A program made the translations under genes and the position numbers. The notes beneath the pieces are model-generated. The model was not told the origin of the DNA and did no database searches. It saw only the letters and a program-made list of their open reading frames with translations. DNA of 64,000 bases from Blautia sp. OF03-15BH (GTDB lineage: Bacteria; Bacillota; Clostridia; Lachnospirales; Lachnospiraceae). Location of the stretch: assembly GCF_003463065.1 (NCBI RefSeq), contig NZ_QSCM01000003.1, positions 124,001 to 188,000 of the forward strand, in the 5' to 3' direction. Below, in pieces: positions 9,392 through 17,549 of this stretch; positions within the stretch are counted from its first letter, which is position 1; each line of letters starts with the position of its first letter.

Positions 9392-9420
9392 ATTATAACA
9401 CGGATTTTTTTAAATTGCAA
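9392..9420 (-). promoter_or_regulatory. rpmE promoter and leader
   Basis: TTGCAA, a 17-base spacer and TATAAT give a near-consensus sigma-A promoter. The resulting leader to the rpmE ATG is about 125 bases and contains a G-rich/C-rich hairpin (GGGG...CCCC around 9320-9335). L31 leaders in Firmicutes are known to be structured and autoregulatory; I could not verify a match to that motif. Confidence 0.7.
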
Positions 9421-9425
9421 CAGTT

Positions 9426-10994
9426 TTATATAAATTTCTGTTTTCTTGCAATCTGAATAAATTCCTCGTTGTTCCTTGTCTTTGCAAAGGTATTCAGAAT
9501 GTTTTCCACCGCATCCTCCGGCTTCATACCGTTCAGCTGTTTCCGCATGATATCGACGGCTTCTTTTTCATCCGGTGTCAGCAGAAGATCCTCTCTTCTG
9601 GTTCCGGAGCGGACAATATCGATCGCCGGGAATACTCTCTTTTCAGAAAGCTTCCGGTCAAGGATCAGCTCCATATTTCCGGTTCCCTTGAATTCCTCAT
9701 AGATCACATCGTCCATCTTACTTCCCGTATCTACCAGAGCCGTCGCAAGGATCGTCAGACTGCCGCCTTCCCGGATATTTCTGGCTGCTCCGAAGAATTT
9801 CTTCGGCATGTGAAGTGCTCCCGGGTCAAGACCTCCGGAAAGAGTACGGCCGCTGGGCGGCACTACCATATTATAAGCTCTTGCGAGACGGGTAATGCTG
9901 TCCAGAAGGATCGTAACGTCTTTTTTATGCTCTACCAGACGTTTTCCACGCTCAATGACCATTTCTGCCACCCGTTTGTGGTGCTCGGGCTGTTCATCAA
10001 AGGTAGAATAGATCACTTCCACATGATCTCCCACAATGGATTCCCGGATATCGGTAACCTCCTCCGGCCGCTCATCGATCAGAAGGATGATAATATGCAT
10101 TTCCGGATTGTTCTGGAGAATGGACTGGGCCATCTCTTTTAAGAGAGTGGTTTTTCCGGCTTTCGGCGGAGAAACGATCATGCCTCGCTGGCCTTTTCCC
10201 ACCGGTGAAACAAGATCCACGATACGCATGGCCATATGATTGCCTTCCCGTTCCATCCGAAGCCGCTCGTTCGGAAAGATTGGCGTCATATCTTCAAAAT
10301 TCTGCCTTCTGGATGCGATATAGGGCGGCAGGCCATTGACGGACTGCACATACATAAGAGCACAGAATTTCTCCTGCGGTGTCTTGATCCTGGTATTTCC
10401 GGAAACGATATCTCCTGTTTTCAAGCCAAAACGACGGATCTGAGAGGGAGAAACATACACATCATTATCTCCCGGCATATAATTATCACTCCGGATAAAA
10501 CCAAAACCATCCGTCATAACTTCCAGAATACCACTGGCGATCTGGCCGGAATCCAGCTGGCTGAAATCCGGTGCCGAACGTTCCTCATTCTGGGCTTCCT
10601 CCCCGGAGCGTTCCTGGGTATATTCCTGGTTCCTGTCGTTCCTTTCATAGGAAAAGTTCTCTTGGCTGCGGTTCCGGTTCGGAGAAAAACTACGGACATT
10701 TTCCTGATTTCTCCCATAAGAATAGGTACGCGTGTTCTCCTGTCCCCGGCTGTAGTTTCTGCTGACCGGAAGGGGCTGATGCGGTTTCATCTCTTCTTCC
10801 GGCTTTTCATTTTCTGCTGCCTGCGCTTCTTCCGGTTCTGCTGTTTCTTTTTCTTCAGATTCTCTGGCATCCTCTTCCAGCATCCGGTCAATCAGCTCAT
10901 CCTTTTTCAAAGTGGAAATATGCTTTAGTCCTCTTGATTTTGCCAGTTCCTTCAGCTGAACCAGCTGCAGAGATTTATACTGTTCTCTGGTCAT
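9426..10994 (-). CDS. rho: transcription termination factor Rho
   Basis: Hexameric RNA-dependent ATPase. Residues 1-40 form the Rho_N domain (LKELAKSRGLKHISTLKKDE). A low-complexity insert rich in Glu, Arg, Asn and Ser (about 45-145) follows, then the RNA-binding cold-shock-like domain (GILEVMTDGFGFIRSDNYMP) and the RecA-type core with Walker A (PPKAGKTTLLKEMA), IDERPEEVTD and LLDSITRLARAYN. The 522 residues exceed E. coli Rho because of this insert, which is common in Clostridia and may promote RNA binding or condensation. Its own promoter likely lies near 11.2 kb. Confidence 0.96.
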   Translation of the reverse strand: MTREQYKSLQLVQLKELAKSRGLKHISTLKKDELIDRMLEEDARESEEKETAEPEEAQAAENEKPEEEMKPHQPLPVSRNYSRGQENTRTYSYGRNQENVRSFSPNRNRSQENFSYERNDRNQEYTQERSGEEAQNEERSAPDFSQLDSGQIASGILEVMTDGFGFIRSDNYMPGDNDVYVSPSQIRRFGLKTGDIVSGNTRIKTPQEKFCALMYVQSVNGLPPYIASRRQNFEDMTPIFPNERLRMEREGNHMAMRIVDLVSPVGKGQRGMIVSPPKAGKTTLLKEMAQSILQNNPEMHIIILLIDERPEEVTDIRESIVGDHVEVIYSTFDEQPEHHKRVAEMVIERGKRLVEHKKDVTILLDSITRLARAYNMVVPPSGRTLSGGLDPGALHMPKKFFGAARNIREGGSLTILATALVDTGSKMDDVIYEEFKGTGNMELILDRKLSEKRVFPAIDIVRSGTRREDLLLTPDEKEAVDIMRKQLNGMKPEDAVENILNTFAKTRNNEEFIQIARKQKFI

Positions 10995-11172
10995 TCAACC
11001 TGTCCTTTCTTTTTTGTAAAGCAACACTGTTACATACCGCTTTATGCTCTGCGTACTTAAAACGGAAAAATACTCTTCGTTCAAAGACGACAGAAGTCCA
11101 CAGACTTTTTCAAGGTAAAAAGCCCGGAATGTCTGTCATGAACATGAAAAAATTAGATTTATTTATAATGGA

Positions 11173-11201
11173 ATACTATTTCAATCGGGATCTCTTGTCA
11201 G
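11173..11201 (-). promoter_or_regulatory. possible rho promoter in the 316-bp rho upstream gap
   Basis: CTGACA, 17 bases and TAGTAT on the minus strand could start the rho message, giving a leader of about 170 bases. The gap 10995-11310 holds no gene I can support. Its other features are this weak promoter and a plus-oriented terminator at 11273. Long leaders ahead of rho often carry autoregulation. Confidence 0.35.
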
Positions 11202-11272
11202 AATCGACATGAAGTCATAAAAACATTTTAAGTATATCACACTTTTTTTTAAAAATCCACCGATATTTTTCC

Positions 11273-11311
11273 GGGAGCGTGCCGGCTCTTTCCACACGCT
11301 CCCGCTTTTTT
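11273..11311 (+). terminator. strong terminator-like hairpin, plus orientation
   Basis: GGGAGCGTG and CACGCTCCC form a perfect 9-bp GC-rich stem, followed on the plus strand by GCTTTTTT. On the minus strand the stem is followed by GGAAAAATATC, a poor U-tract. The structure therefore reads best as a plus-strand terminator although no plus-strand gene lies upstream. It might still serve the minus-strand membrane-protein gene that ends here. Confidence 0.6.
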
Positions 11312-11679
11312 CAGGAGATCATTCCGCCGAGCATCCCTCCGCCCAGGCAAAGAGCCGCCGCCAGCAAAAAGGACCGGATGCTCTCCCGTTCTGTCCCCGT
11401 CTTCCAGGACAACAGAAACAACACAAGGAAATAGATGGCTCCTGTCAGAAGTCCCCAGAGGAATTTCCTCTTTTTTCCACCTTTTCCGGCTGCCAGTCCG
11501 CCGAAAAAACAGGACAGCACATAAACCGCATTCATCCCAAGAGAAACCTTGCTCTCATTGAGCTCCAGTTTAAAAAGGAGCAGGGCCATAAGTAAAAGGA
11601 GCAAAGCAGTCACCACCCAGGCCGTCAGCTGTGCCCGGATAAGAACTACCGTCTTTCTTACAATGGAACGATTTTCCAT
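11311..11679 (-). CDS. small membrane protein, TIGR04086-like
   Basis: About 122 residues with four predicted membrane helices, ending in a glycine-rich LCLGGGMLGGMIS. The AYVLSCFFGGLAAGK-type centre and overall layout resemble the TIGR04086 family of Clostridial membrane proteins, whose role is unknown. The ATG at 11679 (MENRSIVRK) is chosen because AGGAGGG stands six bases upstream; two earlier in-frame ATGs overlap that site. Family members often lie near the SCIFF peptide locus, which is not visible here. Confidence 0.6.
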   Translation of the reverse strand: MENRSIVRKTVVLIRAQLTAWVVTALLLLLMALLLFKLELNESKVSLGMNAVYVLSCFFGGLAAGKGGKKRKFLWGLLTGAIYFLVLFLLSWKTGTERESIRSFLLAAALCLGGGMLGGMIS

Positions 11680-11745
11680 TTTCATCCCTCCTGTCATACC
11701 ATATATATGTATGACCGGTCAGATCCAGAACTGCAGACGCCTGCC

Positions 11746-11775
11746 TTTTCATTTCGCTGATATTCTGAACTGTTA
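11746..11775. repeat. remnant right end of the GTAAC-type miniature element
   Basis: Thirty bases match the right end of the element at 16272-16455 with one difference, ending ATTCTGAACTGTTA. A degenerate left end (TGACCGGTCAG, 8 of 11 matching) lies at about 11712, so this may be a copy with most of its centre deleted. No target duplication remains. Confidence 0.65.
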
Positions 11776-11780
11776 GCATT

Positions 11781-11817
11781 AAAAAAACTCTTTCCGGCTG
11801 TCTTCTCCGAAAAGAGT
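11781..11817 (-). terminator. terminator after the repeat-rich exported protein gene
   Basis: ACTCTTTTCGG pairs with CCGGAAAGAGT around a short loop and is followed on the minus strand by TTTTTTT. It lies just beyond the stop codon of the exported protein gene. Confidence 0.88.
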
Positions 11818-11823
11818 CTTGTT

Positions 11824-12669
11824 TCAATCTTCTTCTGTTTTTCTTTTCATGATCAGGTCTCCTGAAAGGATCAGCCCTGCTGCTGCTCCCATGAGAAGAA
11901 AAGGAACAACGTCCATCTCATCTCCTGTGACTGCCGGTTCTGCCTGTAATTCCTGAATGATTTTGTTCTCTGCGGACGATTCCACCTCTTCCGCTTTCTT
12001 TGTCTGCGTGTTCTTCGGCTTTTCCGTACCGGAGATACTCTGTTGTGCAGCCAGCACGGTTTCCGTCTCTGCTTCGTCCGCGCTTTCTGTTTCTGCCGCT
12101 TTCGTTACCTGCGCTTTTTTCTCTGTCTCAGGTGCCTTCGTCTCCTGCACCTTTTGCTCAGTCTCTGTCACTTTCGTTTCCTGCGCTTTTTTCTCCGTCT
12201 CTGCTGCTTTCGTTTCCTGCGCTTTCGCCCCGGTCTCTTCTGACGTTGTTTCCTCTACCTTTTTCCCGGTTTCTGCCGGCTTGCTGCTTTCGGTGCTGCC
12301 TGTCCTGTCAGAAGCCTCAGCAGAATCCTTCGCCGCTTCTGTCATTTCTGCCTGGCTTTCCGGCTCTTTGGAAGCGGGGTCCGGCTCCTCCTGCTTCTTC
12401 TCTGTCTCAGCTTCTGAAAAATCAAATTCAGAAGTAATGCCGATCCCTGCAACAACGGTACTTCCTGCCACCGTGTAAAGTCCTGACAGATCCAGTTCCG
12501 GCGTCTGGATCTGATCTGCTGACTCTGCCGTCTCCAGCGCATCCGCTGCTTCCTTTGATATATATGCGGAAGCCTGATCTATTTCTGCCGCTTTCACAGA
12601 AGCATTTCCTGCTCCGGAAAGCGCCAGTGCCAATATACTTCCCAAAAGGATTCCCTTTTTGCTTTTCAT
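11824..12669 (-). CDS. exported, membrane-anchored protein with Glu/Thr/Lys/Ala repeats
   Basis: A 281-residue protein I cannot assign to a family. It has a signal peptide (residues 1-28, KKGILLGSILALALSGAGNA, cut near VKAA), a short N-terminal region (30-85) and then a long low-complexity segment. In residues 130-200 a roughly ten-residue unit, ET-K-A-A-ET-EKKAQ with variants, repeats about five times. A C-terminal hydrophobic helix (VVPFLLMGAAAGLILSGDLI) precedes a positive tail. This is the plan of a wall-spanning stalk anchored in the membrane, though it lacks an LPxTG motif. The repeats are also visible in the DNA as near-identical 30-bp units. Confidence 0.7.
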   Translation of the reverse strand: MKSKKGILLGSILALALSGAGNASVKAAEIDQASAYISKEAADALETAESADQIQTPELDLSGLYTVAGSTVVAGIGITSEFDFSEAETEKKQEEPDPASKEPESQAEMTEAAKDSAEASDRTGSTESSKPAETGKKVEETTSEETGAKAQETKAAETEKKAQETKVTETEQKVQETKAPETEKKAQVTKAAETESADEAETETVLAAQQSISGTEKPKNTQTKKAEEVESSAENKIIQELQAEPAVTGDEMDVVPFLLMGAAAGLILSGDLIMKRKTEED

Positions 12670-12809
12670 AATTTCTGCTCCCTTTTCTTTGATCGGCTAT
12701 TCACCATCACAGTCTTATCATTCTGTTCTATACTTTATCACATTTCTGTAATATTTTTCAAGTATTTATTACAAATTTATTAAAATATATTTTCGATAGT
12801 GTTGACTTA

Positions 12810-12838
12810 TTGCATTCGACAAAAAAATATTGTATATT
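12810..12838 (+). promoter_or_regulatory. promoter of the CorC-like gene
   Basis: TTGCAT, 17 bases and TATATT on the plus strand, in an A/T-rich stretch 35 bases ahead of the TTG start. It is the first plus-strand promoter of the window. Confidence 0.6.
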
Positions 12839-12872
12839 CAATAAAACCATATAAAAAAGGAGCTGATTTTTT

Positions 12873-14162
12873 TTGGATTCTACTTCTGCCCTACAGCTGG
12901 TTGCTCTGATTCTGCTGCTGGTGCTGTCCGGATTCTTCTCTTCCGCAGAGACCTCTCTGACAACCATAAGCACCATCCGCCTTTTGAGCCTGGCTGAGCA
13001 GGGAAACAAACGGGCACAGACAGTTCTCAAAATCCGGAAAGATTCCGGTAAAATGCTGAGTGCTATTTTAATTGGAAACAACGTTGTCAATCTGAGTGCT
13101 TCCTCTCTGTCCACCACGCTGGTCATGGACCTCTTCGGCAGTGCCGCTGTAGGTATCGCTACCGGTATTCTGACCTTTCTGGTACTGATGTTCGGAGAGA
13201 TCACCCCGAAAACACTGGCAACCATCCATGCGGAAAAATTCGCACTCCGTTACGCCAATATCATTTCTTTCCTCATGAAGATCCTGACACCGGTGATTTT
13301 TATCATCAATCACCTGTCCAGTCTTTTTTTGAAACTGCTTCATGTGGATCCCAATGCCAAGCCCAGCTTCATGACAGAACATGAACTTCGTACCATTGTG
13401 GATGTCAGCCACGAAAATGGCGTCATCGAAAGTGACGAACGCCAGATGATCAATAACGTGTTTGATTTCGGCGATTCCACCGCCAAGGATATTATGATCC
13501 CGCGGGTAGATATGATATGCGTAGATATCAACAGTACCTATGAAGAGCTTCTGCAGATTTTCCGTGCGGAACGTTTCACCCGTATTCCGGTTTATGAGGA
13601 TGACAGCGACAATATGGTTGGAGTCATCAACATCAAAGATCTCCTCCTGGTCCGTCCTTCCAGAGAATTTCATATCCGCGATATCATGCGTGAACCTTAT
13701 TTCACCTATGAATATAAGAAAACCTCTGAGCTGATGGTAGAAATGAGAAAGGATTCTGTCAATTTCACCATCGTACTGGATGAATATGGCGCTACCGTGG
13801 GAATGATCACCCTGGAAGATCTTCTGGAAGAAATCGTGGGAGATATCCGGGATGAATACGATCACGATGAAGAGGATCCGATCCGCCGGATCCAGGACAA
13901 TGAATACCAGGTTCTGGGTTCTGCCAAACTGGATGACCTTAATGAAAAACTGGATCTCCATCTGGAATCAGAGGATTACGATTCCATCGGCGGCTATATC
14001 ATTGAGCATCTGGATCATCTCCCAAAAGCCGGGGAATTTATTGTCACAGAAGACGGGATCCGGCTGGTGGTCGATATCGTCACCAGAAAACGAATTGACC
14101 GTGTCCATATTTATCTTCCGCCAAAGAAGGAAAACGAAGAGCCGGAAGAAGATTATCTCTAG
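12873..14162 (+). CDS. HlyC/CorC-family transporter (CNNM-CBS-CorC_HlyC)
   Basis: A 429-residue protein with the standard three-part plan. An N-terminal DUF21/CNNM membrane domain (about 1-190; SGFFSSAETSLTTIS, FGEITPKTLA) precedes two CBS domains (about 205-330; MIPRVDMICVDI, DEYGATVGMITLEDLLEEIVGDI). A C-terminal CorC_HlyC domain follows (about 345-425). The family is linked to Mg2+/Co2+ export or homeostasis. The start is TTG, preceded by AAAAAGGAG ten bases upstream. It is convergent with the sigma-like gene across a shared terminator. Confidence 0.9.
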   Translation: MDSTSALQLVALILLLVLSGFFSSAETSLTTISTIRLLSLAEQGNKRAQTVLKIRKDSGKMLSAILIGNNVVNLSASSLSTTLVMDLFGSAAVGIATGILTFLVLMFGEITPKTLATIHAEKFALRYANIISFLMKILTPVIFIINHLSSLFLKLLHVDPNAKPSFMTEHELRTIVDVSHENGVIESDERQMINNVFDFGDSTAKDIMIPRVDMICVDINSTYEELLQIFRAERFTRIPVYEDDSDNMVGVINIKDLLLVRPSREFHIRDIMREPYFTYEYKKTSELMVEMRKDSVNFTIVLDEYGATVGMITLEDLLEEIVGDIRDEYDHDEEDPIRRIQDNEYQVLGSAKLDDLNEKLDLHLESEDYDSIGGYIIEHLDHLPKAGEFIVTEDGIRLVVDIVTRKRIDRVHIYLPPKKENEEPEEDYL

Positions 14163-14164
14163 GC

Positions 14165-14212
14165 AAAAAAATCCTGCAGTCCACATCTCATGTGCGGCTG
14201 CAGGATTTTTTT
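14165..14212. terminator. bidirectional terminator between convergent genes
   Basis: AAAAAAATCCTGCAG and CTGCAGGATTTTTTT are perfect inverted copies around an 18-base loop that itself extends the stem (CCACAT/ATGTG). T-tracts follow the stem in both directions, serving the CorC-like gene on plus and the sigma-like gene on minus. Confidence 0.95.
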
Positions 14213-14967
14213 CATTCATTTACATCGATCTCATCACCGGCCATACGAAGAATATCTTTGATCTCTTCCATCGGCATATCCAGATAAGCAGAGAGTTCCT
14301 CCACAGAAACCTTATGTTCCAGATCTTCTTCCAGATTATGAACGGCTTCGCTCAGATGATTGACCTTCTGAGCCACCTTGTCTCCCATATCCTTCAGATC
14401 CTGTCCTTCACTCAGAGTATCTTCCATGGCTTCCCGGATCTTTTCATAAAGGAAATTCCGGTAATCCTCCAGTTTTCCGGAAAACTCCAGTTCTTCCAGC
14501 GCCAGCATCAGGGCCACATTTCCTTCCTGGATCAGATCACCTCTTGGAACCGTGCCAAAAGCAAAGGTTCTGGAAAGGTCATAAACAGTCCTCAGATAAT
14601 GCTCCGTCAGCCGGCTCTTCGCAGCAGGATCTCCGGCACTGGCCAGCTGAAAATATTTCAATTCTTCTTCCTCGGAAAGTTCCTCGATTTCTTCCAGCTC
14701 TGCCTGATACAATTCGAGACAGTCGCTCTCCTCCATCATTCCTGCTTCTTCCTTGTCCGGCGCTTCCTGTTTTCCGGCTCCTTCATACCCTTCGATCTGG
14801 ATCTTCTCTTCATTCAGATAGGCACAGACCATCTGCAGCTGTTCTTCTGTCAGATGTGCATTTTTAAAAAATTCCCTGATCTCATCAAGACTCAGCCGGT
14901 TTCCCTTCTGATCTGCCAGCCCCTTGATCTCACTTAACATTTCCCGAAAAATATATCTTTCCTGCAT
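14212..14967 (-). CDS. sigma-70-like protein lacking region 4
   Basis: A 251-residue protein whose N-terminus (10-60; DEIREFFKNAHLTEEQLQMV) resembles sigma region 1.1. Residues 92-160 match regions 1.2-2.2: LSEEEELKYFQLASAGDPAA, then DLIQEGNVALMLALEEL (144-160), the core-RNAP-binding helix. Residues 214-244 (LEHKVSVEELSAYLDMPMEE) resemble region 3. Region 4, which reads the -35 box, is absent, and the aromatic promoter-melting face of 2.3/2.4 (usually YATWWIRQAI) is replaced by YRNFLYEKIREAM. It may bind core RNAP without directing standard promoter recognition. It ends two bases from the convergent terminator and lies two bases after the S41 protease gene. Confidence 0.75.
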   Translation of the reverse strand: MQERYIFREMLSEIKGLADQKGNRLSLDEIREFFKNAHLTEEQLQMVCAYLNEEKIQIEGYEGAGKQEAPDKEEAGMMEESDCLELYQAELEEIEELSEEEELKYFQLASAGDPAAKSRLTEHYLRTVYDLSRTFAFGTVPRGDLIQEGNVALMLALEELEFSGKLEDYRNFLYEKIREAMEDTLSEGQDLKDMGDKVAQKVNHLSEAVHNLEEDLEHKVSVEELSAYLDMPMEEIKDILRMAGDEIDVNE

Positions 14968-14969
14968 CT

Positions 14970-16187
14970 TTATTCCTCCAGTACCTCGATTGCCTTCTGA
15001 AGCTGATTATCCTGATCCTTCGGTATGGTGATCAGCTGCTCCAGTTCTTTGTCCAGTTTCACTTCCACATCCGGCTCGATGCCTTTTTCATGGATGTTAT
15101 TTCCTTTTGGTGTATAATATTTTGCAATGGTCAGCTTTACTGCCGTGCCGTCGGAAAGCTCCACGATCCGCTGAACGATCCCTTTTCCGAATGTGGTGGT
15201 TCCGACCAGCGTACCAATGCCATAATCCTTTACTGCTCCCGCAAAAATCTCCGATGCGCTGGCACTTTCTCCATTGATAAGGACTGCCAGCGGAATAGTC
15301 AGTTCCTTCTCTCCGTCACAGCTGTATTCTGTCCGCTCTCCGTAGCGGTCCTCTGTATAAACAATAAGTCCCTCCGGCAGAATTTCCTTTAAAATATCCA
15401 CAACTGTAGAAAGATTTCCACCCGGATTGTTTCGAAGATCTACGATGAGTTTTTCCATGCCCTGTTCTTCCAGTGATGCTTTTGCCTCCTGAAACTGTTC
15501 CAGCGTCACCGTATCAAATTCACTGATCTCCAGATAACCAATGTTATTTTCCAGCATCTCACTTGTTACCGTCGGGATATCCACAGCCCGGCGGGTCAGA
15601 ATGATGGTCTGTTCCTCCGTTTCCCCTTTCCGTCTGACCGTCAGCTCAATAGCATCCTTTTCTCCGGTCTTGATCTCATTGACCATCTCTGTCAGATCCA
15701 GCGAGGAAGTATCTTCTCCGTTAAAGCCAGTGACAATGTCGCCCGGAAGCAGACCACTCTCTGCGGCCGGTGTCCCTTCATAACATTTTACCACAGAAAT
15801 CTCCCCGGTATCCTTATCCTGCGTCATGATGGCTCCGATTCCTTTATAGGAACCGCTGGTGCTTTCCATCAGGCTTTTCAGTTCTTCCTTACTGTAATAA
15901 TCCGCATAAGGATCCTCAAGACCGGCCATCACACCCTTGTACATCCAGTCTTCAACCTGTTCCTCATCGATGTCATCAAGATAATAATAATTGATCACAT
16001 TGGAAAGCTCACTTAGTTTTCTGGATGTTTTCAGACCAGCCAGTGAAAGATCCCCTGCATTCTCAGGATAAAATAGATGGTCCAGCACCCCGTTTGAAAC
16101 ACTGAATACCGCCCCGGCGATCAGAAACATAACTCCTGCCCCCACTGCAAAGCCTTTCCAGAAATGTGGTTTCTTTTCTTCGTCCAA
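14970..16187 (-). CDS. carboxy-terminal processing protease, S41 family
   Basis: A 405-residue membrane-anchored serine protease. One N-terminal helix (residues 10-32) is followed by a PDZ domain (about 105-195; GSYKGIGAIM, GLLPGDIVTGFNG) and a tail-specific protease core. The core has DLRNNPGG (250-257), the catalytic serine region GESASASE (306-313) and the general-base lysine in FGKG (K335). It would degrade or process exported proteins at the membrane. The start codon is TTG with AAAGGAG seven bases upstream. It is followed after two bases by the sigma-like gene, suggesting one operon. Confidence 0.92.
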   Translation of the reverse strand: MDEEKKPHFWKGFAVGAGVMFLIAGAVFSVSNGVLDHLFYPENAGDLSLAGLKTSRKLSELSNVINYYYLDDIDEEQVEDWMYKGVMAGLEDPYADYYSKEELKSLMESTSGSYKGIGAIMTQDKDTGEISVVKCYEGTPAAESGLLPGDIVTGFNGEDTSSLDLTEMVNEIKTGEKDAIELTVRRKGETEEQTIILTRRAVDIPTVTSEMLENNIGYLEISEFDTVTLEQFQEAKASLEEQGMEKLIVDLRNNPGGNLSTVVDILKEILPEGLIVYTEDRYGERTEYSCDGEKELTIPLAVLINGESASASEIFAGAVKDYGIGTLVGTTTFGKGIVQRIVELSDGTAVKLTIAKYYTPKGNNIHEKGIEPDVEVKLDKELEQLITIPKDQDNQLQKAIEVLEE

Positions 16188-16203
16188 TCTTCTACTCCTT
16201 TAC

Positions 16204-16241
16204 CCAAAAAAAGAGGGCTTTGGCATATTCAAAACCCCCTC
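16204..16241 (-). terminator. terminator downstream of the CdaR-type regulator
   Basis: GAGGG...TTTTG pairs imperfectly with CAAA...CCCTC on the minus strand and is followed by seven T residues. The element at 16272-16455 separates it from the regulator's stop codon, so the insertion now lengthens the 3' untranslated region. Confidence 0.7.
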
Positions 16242-16271
16242 ACCTTGCAAACTCCTCTTTCATGAAAATCA

Positions 16272-16455
16272 GTAACTGTTCAGGACGTTCAAAACAACAG
16301 GCCACAGACCCGCGCATTACATGCGCTCTCGCTGCATTCGCAGCTTTTGTCTGAGGCTAATGGGCGTTCCGCCCATTCCGAAATAAAAATTCATCCTATT
16401 GCAAACAAGTTTGCATAGTCTGATTTTTCATTTCGCTGATGTTCTGAACTGTTAC
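16272..16455. mobile_element. miniature inverted-repeat element, copy A (184 bp, 8-bp target duplication)
   Basis: The ends are GTAACTGTTCAG (left) and CTGAACTGTTAC (right), inverted copies with one mismatch. GAAAATCA flanks both sides (16264-16271 and 16456-16463), an 8-bp target duplication. Inside are several palindromes: GCTGCATTCGCAGC, AATGGGC/GCCCATT and TGCAAAC/GTTTGCA. There is no reading frame. GTAA ends and 8-bp duplications are features of IS66-family elements, so an IS66-type transposase acting in trans is a reasonable guess. The right duplication includes the stop codon of the regulator gene. Confidence 0.85.
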
Positions 16456-16460
16456 GAAAA

Positions 16461-17549
16461 TCAGTATTCCAGATTTTCCATGTATTTCATATATTTTACA
16501 ACCATCAGTGCGATCTTAAAGGTAATGGCATCCTCAAAGACACGAAGATCCAGACCTGTACTCTTCTGCAGCTTGTCCAGACGGTACACCAGCGTATTTC
16601 TGTGGATATACAGCTGTCTGGATGTTTCAGAAACGTTCAGGCTGTTCTCGAAAAATTTATTAATGGTCGTCAATGTCTCCTCATCAAAATCATCCGGTGA
16701 CTTGCCGTCAAAAATCTCACGGATAAACATTTTACACAGAGGGATCGGAAGCTGATAGATCAGACGGCCAATTCCAAGAGAACTGTACGCAATGATATCT
16801 CTTTCACTGAAGAAGATTTTTCCCACATCCAGAGCCATCCTTGCTTCCTTATAGGAGCGGGATACCTCTTTGATCTCCTCCACAATGGTTCCGTATGCCA
16901 CATGAGCATGTTCTCTCTTGTCCGGTTCCAGTGCCTCCAGGATCTGACGGGCGATATGCTCCATATCTGCATAATCTTCCTGTTCATTTACTTCCTTCAC
17001 CACAATGATGCTTTTCTCATCCACCGCTGTGATAAAGTCACCGTTCTTGCTTCCCAGGATCGTACGCACACTCTCCAGAGAAGAATTGTCTTTCTCATGA
17101 TCTGTTTCCAGAAGAAATACCACCCTGCGTGCCTCCGTATCAATATGGAGTTTCTTCGCCCGGTTGTAAATATCCACAAGAAGCAGATTGTCCAACAGAA
17201 GGTTCTTTATGAAGTTATCCTTATCAAAACGCTCCTTATATGCGACCAGAAGCGTCTGCACCTGAAAAGCAGCCATTTTTCCGACCATATAAACATCATC
17301 GCTGCTTCCCTTTGCCACCAGGATATATTCCAGCTGACTGTCATCAAAAATCTTAAAAAACTGGTAGCCCTGCACCACCTGGCTGTCTGCCGGTGAATCT
17401 ACAAAAGAGAGTACGGAAGCATGATGTTCATCTGCTTCCGGATAGGTCGCTGCCAGTACATTCCCCTCCAGATCCATTACGCTCAGATCTATTCTGGAAA
17501 TCACCTTCAGTCCATCTATCGTAGACTGTAAAATCTGATTTGAAATCAT
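16461..17549 (-). CDS. CdaR/PucR-family transcriptional regulator
   Basis: A 362-residue regulator. The N-terminal third (1-110) resembles the putative sugar-diacid/ligand recognition domain, and a central GGDEF-like domain (about 150-270) follows. The C-terminal PucR-type helix-turn-helix reads NVSETSRQLYIHRNTLVYRL (near 306-325) then FEDAITFKIAL. Such proteins usually activate catabolic genes in response to sugar diacids or related metabolites. No obvious target operon is adjacent. The stop codon abuts the miniature element, whose insertion left the coding end intact. Confidence 0.82.
   Translation of the reverse strand: MISNQILQSTIDGLKVISRIDLSVMDLEGNVLAATYPEADEHHASVLSFVDSPADSQVVQGYQFFKIFDDSQLEYILVAKGSSDDVYMVGKMAAFQVQTLLVAYKERFDKDNFIKNLLLDNLLLVDIYNRAKKLHIDTEARRVVFLLETDHEKDNSSLESVRTILGSKNGDFITAVDEKSIIVVKEVNEQEDYADMEHIARQILEALEPDKREHAHVAYGTIVEEIKEVSRSYKEARMALDVGKIFFSERDIIAYSSLGIGRLIYQLPIPLCKMFIREIFDGKSPDDFDEETLTTINKFFENSLNVSETSRQLYIHRNTLVYRLDKLQKSTGLDLRVFEDAITFKIALMVVKYMKYMENLEY

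Noticed and set aside
11161..11218. TATAAT and a 14-codon open frame (MEYYFNRDLL...) on the plus strand in the rho upstream gap
   Set aside because: No -35 box at suitable spacing and no ribosome site; kept only as background for the plus-strand terminator observation.
12080..12250. Tandem 30-bp repeats inside the exported protein gene
   Set aside because: They encode the ET/EKKAQ repeats in frame and are explained by the protein; not a separate element.
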